From Lachnospiraceae bacterium (GTDB lineage Bacteria; Bacillota; Clostridia; Lachnospirales; Lachnospiraceae): a DNA stretch of 33,016 nucleotides. Position 1 is the stretch's first letter, and each line of letters begins with the position of its first letter. This document shows positions 30,547 through 33,016 of this stretch, piece by piece. Where the stretch lies: assembly GCA_900770225.1 (NCBI GenBank), contig CAAGJU010000351.1, positions 1-33,016 of the forward strand. The letters run 5' to 3'. The notes below the pieces were generated by a model. The model worked only from the letters and a program-made list of their open reading frames with translations. It searched no databases and was not told where the DNA came from. The translations under genes and the position numbers were made by a program.

Positions 30547-32904
30547 ATGACTCTTAATGAACTGAATATCAATGATGAAGCAACTGTCACGGTTGTGGGC
30601 GGTGAAGGCGCACTGCGGCAGCATTTTCTGGATATGGGTGTGATCCCCGGAGCAGAGATCACACTGGTGAAGTATGCCCCGATGGGTGATCCGATTGAAT
30701 TCCGCATCCATGATTATGAACTGACGCTTCGCGTGGATGATGCAAAGAAAATTGACATCGACGAGAAGACAATCCACCCGTGGCGTCCCGAACAGACAGG
30801 GCTGCAGGAGGAGAAGCTGCAGGAGCACCCAGGACTCGGCGAGGGCGGCAAATATCATGTGAAGAAGGATGAACACCCGCTGCCGGACGAGCAGCTGCTG
30901 ACGTTTGCGCTGGCTGGTAATCAGAACAGCGGAAAGACAACGCTTTTTAACCAGCTGACAGGCTCCAACCAGCATGTCGGAAACTTTCCGGGCGTAACCG
31001 TCGACCGGAAGACAGGCCAGATCAGGGGCCATGAAAATACCGAGATCACCGACCTTCCCGGCATTTATTCCATGTCGCCGTACAGTGATGAGGAGATCGT
31101 CACCCGGCAGTATATCATCGGTGATAAGCCGACAGGCATTATAAATATCGTGGATGCAACCAATATCGAGAGAAACCTCTATCTGACGATGCAGCTCATG
31201 GAGCTCGACACGCCGATGGTGCTCGCCCTGAACATGATGGACGAGCTGACCGGCAACGGCGGTTCGATCCGCGTGAACAAGATGGAATCTATGCTGGGCA
31301 TTCCGGTCGTCCCGATCTCCGCGGCAAAGGGTGAGGGCATTGAGGAGCTGGTGGATCACTGCCTGCATGTGGCGCACTATCAGGAGAGACCGGGACGTCA
31401 GGATTTCTGCAGCCCGGATGATCACGGCGGCGCTGTTCACCGCTGTCTTCACGCCATCATGCACCTGATCGAGGATCATGCACAGGCGGCGGGCATCCCG
31501 CTCCGTTTCGCGGCGACAAAGCTTGTCGAGGGCGATCAGCTCGTCATGGATGCTCTGAAGCTGGATGAAAACGAAAAAGAGATGATCGAGCATATCATCC
31601 TGCAGATGGAGCATGAGAGAGGACTGGACAGGGCGGCGGCCATTGCCGACATGCGCTTTTCCTTCATTGAAAAGCTGGTAAAGCAGACGGTCATCAAACC
31701 GAAGGAGAGTAAGGAACATGAGCGCAGCCGTAAGATTGACCGCGTTCTCACCGGCAAATATACGGCCATCCCTTTTTTTATCGGTATCATGGCACTCATT
31801 TTCTGGTTGACGTTCAATGTGATCGGCGGGACTCTGCAGAATCTTCTGGCTGACGGCATCTCGGCGCTCACGGTTGTCGTCGACCGGGCCATGACAAGTG
31901 CGGACGTCTATCCATGGGTGCACTCGCTCGTGATCGACGGTATTTTTACCGGTGTCGGTACGGTGCTCAGCTTCCTGCCGATCATCGTGGTATTGTTTTT
32001 CTTCCTCTCGCTGCTGGAGGATACGGGATATATGGCGAGGATCGCCTTCGTCATGGACAAGTGGCTGAGAAAAATCGGCCTGTCCGGGCGGAGCATGGTG
32101 CCGCTCCTGATCGGCTTCGGCTGCAGTGTGCCGGCTGTCATGTCGTCCAGAACGCTCCCGTCAGAGAGAGACCGTAAGATGACGATCATGCTCACGCCGT
32201 TCATGAGCTGCTCGGCAAAAACACCGATCTATGCCTTTTTCACGGCAGTATTTTTCCCCGGCAGGGGTGCGCTCGTCATGATCTGCCTCTACGTGGGCGG
32301 TATCGCCGTCGGCATTCTGACCGCTTTGCTCTCGAAGAGCACGATCTTCCGTGGCGAGGCTGTGCCGTTCGTCATGGAACTTCCGAACTACCGGATGCCG
32401 AGTGCAAAAAATGTACTGCAGCTGCTCTGGGATAAGGCAAAGGATTTCCTGCAGCGTGCGTTCACGATCATCTTTGTGGCTTCGATCGTGATCTGGTTCC
32501 TGCAGACGTTTAACTTCCATATGCAGATGGTGACGAATTCACAGGACAGCATTCTCTGCGCGATCGCGGGACTGATCACGCCGATTTTCCGTCCGGCGGG
32601 ATTCGCCGACTGGCGCGTGACGACGGCCCTGATCACCGGCTTCATGGCGAAGGAAAGCGTTGTTTCCACCCTGAATGTGCTGTTCGGATCAACAGCGGCA
32701 TTGACTGCCACGCTCACAACCGGTACATGCATTCCGCTGCTCACGTTCTGCCTGCTGTATACACCCTGCGTCGCGGCCATCGCCTCAGTGCGCCGGGAAC
32801 TCGGCCACCGCTGGGCCATCGGCATGGTGCTTTTCCAGTGCGTGACAGCGTGGGTGTTCGCGGTGCTGGTACACCTGATCTGCATGGCTTTTGGGGTGGC
32901 GTGA
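30547..32904 (+). CDS. feoB: FeoA-FeoB fusion, ferrous iron transporter
   Basis: GTP-gated Fe2+ uptake protein, 785 residues, with an N-terminal FeoA (SH3-like) domain fused to FeoB. FeoA covers about 1-75 (LRQHFLDMGVIPGAEITLV). The G domain shows G1 GNQNSGKTT (124-132), G3 DLPG (169-172) and G4 NMMD (229-232), and a helical GDI-like region follows. The polytopic core has two Gate segments, including GFGCSVPAVMSSRTLPSERDR and TPFMSCSAKTPIYAFFTAVFF with the conserved Cys residues. G1 has Gln where the E. coli protein has Pro, as in many clostridial FeoB. The fusion is common in Clostridia. The start codon is given by the FeoA homology; only a weak purine-rich site (GGACAG) precedes it. Control by iron is likely but no Fur box was identified. 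Confidence 0.95.
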   Translation: MTLNELNINDEATVTVVGGEGALRQHFLDMGVIPGAEITLVKYAPMGDPIEFRIHDYELTLRVDDAKKIDIDEKTIHPWRPEQTGLQEEKLQEHPGLGEGGKYHVKKDEHPLPDEQLLTFALAGNQNSGKTTLFNQLTGSNQHVGNFPGVTVDRKTGQIRGHENTEITDLPGIYSMSPYSDEEIVTRQYIIGDKPTGIINIVDATNIERNLYLTMQLMELDTPMVLALNMMDELTGNGGSIRVNKMESMLGIPVVPISAAKGEGIEELVDHCLHVAHYQERPGRQDFCSPDDHGGAVHRCLHAIMHLIEDHAQAAGIPLRFAATKLVEGDQLVMDALKLDENEKEMIEHIILQMEHERGLDRAAAIADMRFSFIEKLVKQTVIKPKESKEHERSRKIDRVLTGKYTAIPFFIGIMALIFWLTFNVIGGTLQNLLADGISALTVVVDRAMTSADVYPWVHSLVIDGIFTGVGTVLSFLPIIVVLFFFLSLLEDTGYMARIAFVMDKWLRKIGLSGRSMVPLLIGFGCSVPAVMSSRTLPSERDRKMTIMLTPFMSCSAKTPIYAFFTAVFFPGRGALVMICLYVGGIAVGILTALLSKSTIFRGEAVPFVMELPNYRMPSAKNVLQLLWDKAKDFLQRAFTIIFVASIVIWFLQTFNFHMQMVTNSQDSILCAIAGLITPIFRPAGFADWRVTTALITGFMAKESVVSTLNVLFGSTAALTATLTTGTCIPLLTFCLLYTPCVAAIASVRRELGHRWAIGMVLFQCVTAWVFAVLVHLICMAFGVA

Positions 32905-33016
32905 GGATTTCTTGTGGTTTGCGGTTCAGGCGTTGTCAGAGCCACGGAACACATGGAGACTCCCAAGCCGAGTACAAGCGGGAGCAGTCAGCTTGTAAGC
33001 TCGCTGAAGCTCGCTA
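32905..33016. other. Window end: start of a structured repeat
   Basis: No gene is seen. The last ~26 bases (GCTTGTAAGCTCGCTGAAGC and beyond) resemble the reverse complement of 25589-25613 inside the inverted-repeat element, so another copy may continue beyond the window. Confidence 0.4.

Noticed and set aside
30325..31923. 532-codon minus-strand open frame
   Set aside because: It lies opposite feoB and coaX, has no recognisable domains, and the plus-strand proteins are unmistakable.

Overview
The window looks like chromosome from a Gram-positive gut Clostridium relative, most likely a Lachnospiraceae member. The basis is the gene families, strong AGGAGG-type ribosome binding sites, a moderate GC content near 50%, and above all a locus whose gene order matches the beta-mannan utilisation locus known from Roseburia. 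The genus cannot be fixed from the sequence alone.

Positions 1-14825 hold a beta-mannan/galactomannan degradation and uptake locus, all on the plus strand. It contains two ABC sugar permeases (the binding protein is probably just upstream, outside the window), a GH130_2-type mannooligosaccharide phosphorylase, a cellobiose/mannobiose 2-epimerase, a GH130_1-type mannosylglucose phosphorylase and an unrecognised single-span membrane protein. Two SGNH acetylesterases (CE2-like and CE17-like), a phosphohexomutase, mannose-6-phosphate isomerase and a GH36 alpha-galactosidase follow. Together they import acetylated, galactosylated mannooligosaccharides, strip acetyl and galactosyl groups, epimerise the reducing-end mannose to glucose, phosphorolyse the chain to mannose 1-phosphate and route it through mannose 6-phosphate to fructose 6-phosphate.

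Positions 14838-19460 carry a small acidic protein, a 1162-residue PLD-SF2 helicase-DUF3427-like protein and a NUDIX hydrolase, a possible DNA-maintenance or defence module. After it come a SAM methyltransferase and an AAA_14/DUF4143 ATPase. A MATE efflux pump with an upstream MarR-type repressor lies on the minus strand, followed by an ArsP_2-type metal exporter (+) and an ECF-transporter S component (-). The right end holds an ECF sigma factor with a DUF4179-like partner, an orphan and probably 5'-truncated ABC-2 permease (-), type III pantothenate kinase and a FeoA-FeoB fusion.

The least expected signal is not a gene. At least eight gene junctions carry short, mutually unrelated tandem duplications (15 to 45 bp units). 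Several begin inside the 3' end of the upstream CDS and copy its stop codon into the spacer. One array forms a 45-codon open frame of three 15-codon repeats whose stop overlaps the helicase start codon. In-frame duplications also occur inside the CE17 linker and a helicase loop, and low-complexity insertions sit in conserved enzymes (helicase, CoaX). Other structures are a 46-bp near-perfect palindrome before manA and a 225-bp element with inverted ends, part of which recurs at the window edge. No tRNA, rRNA or CRISPR array was seen.
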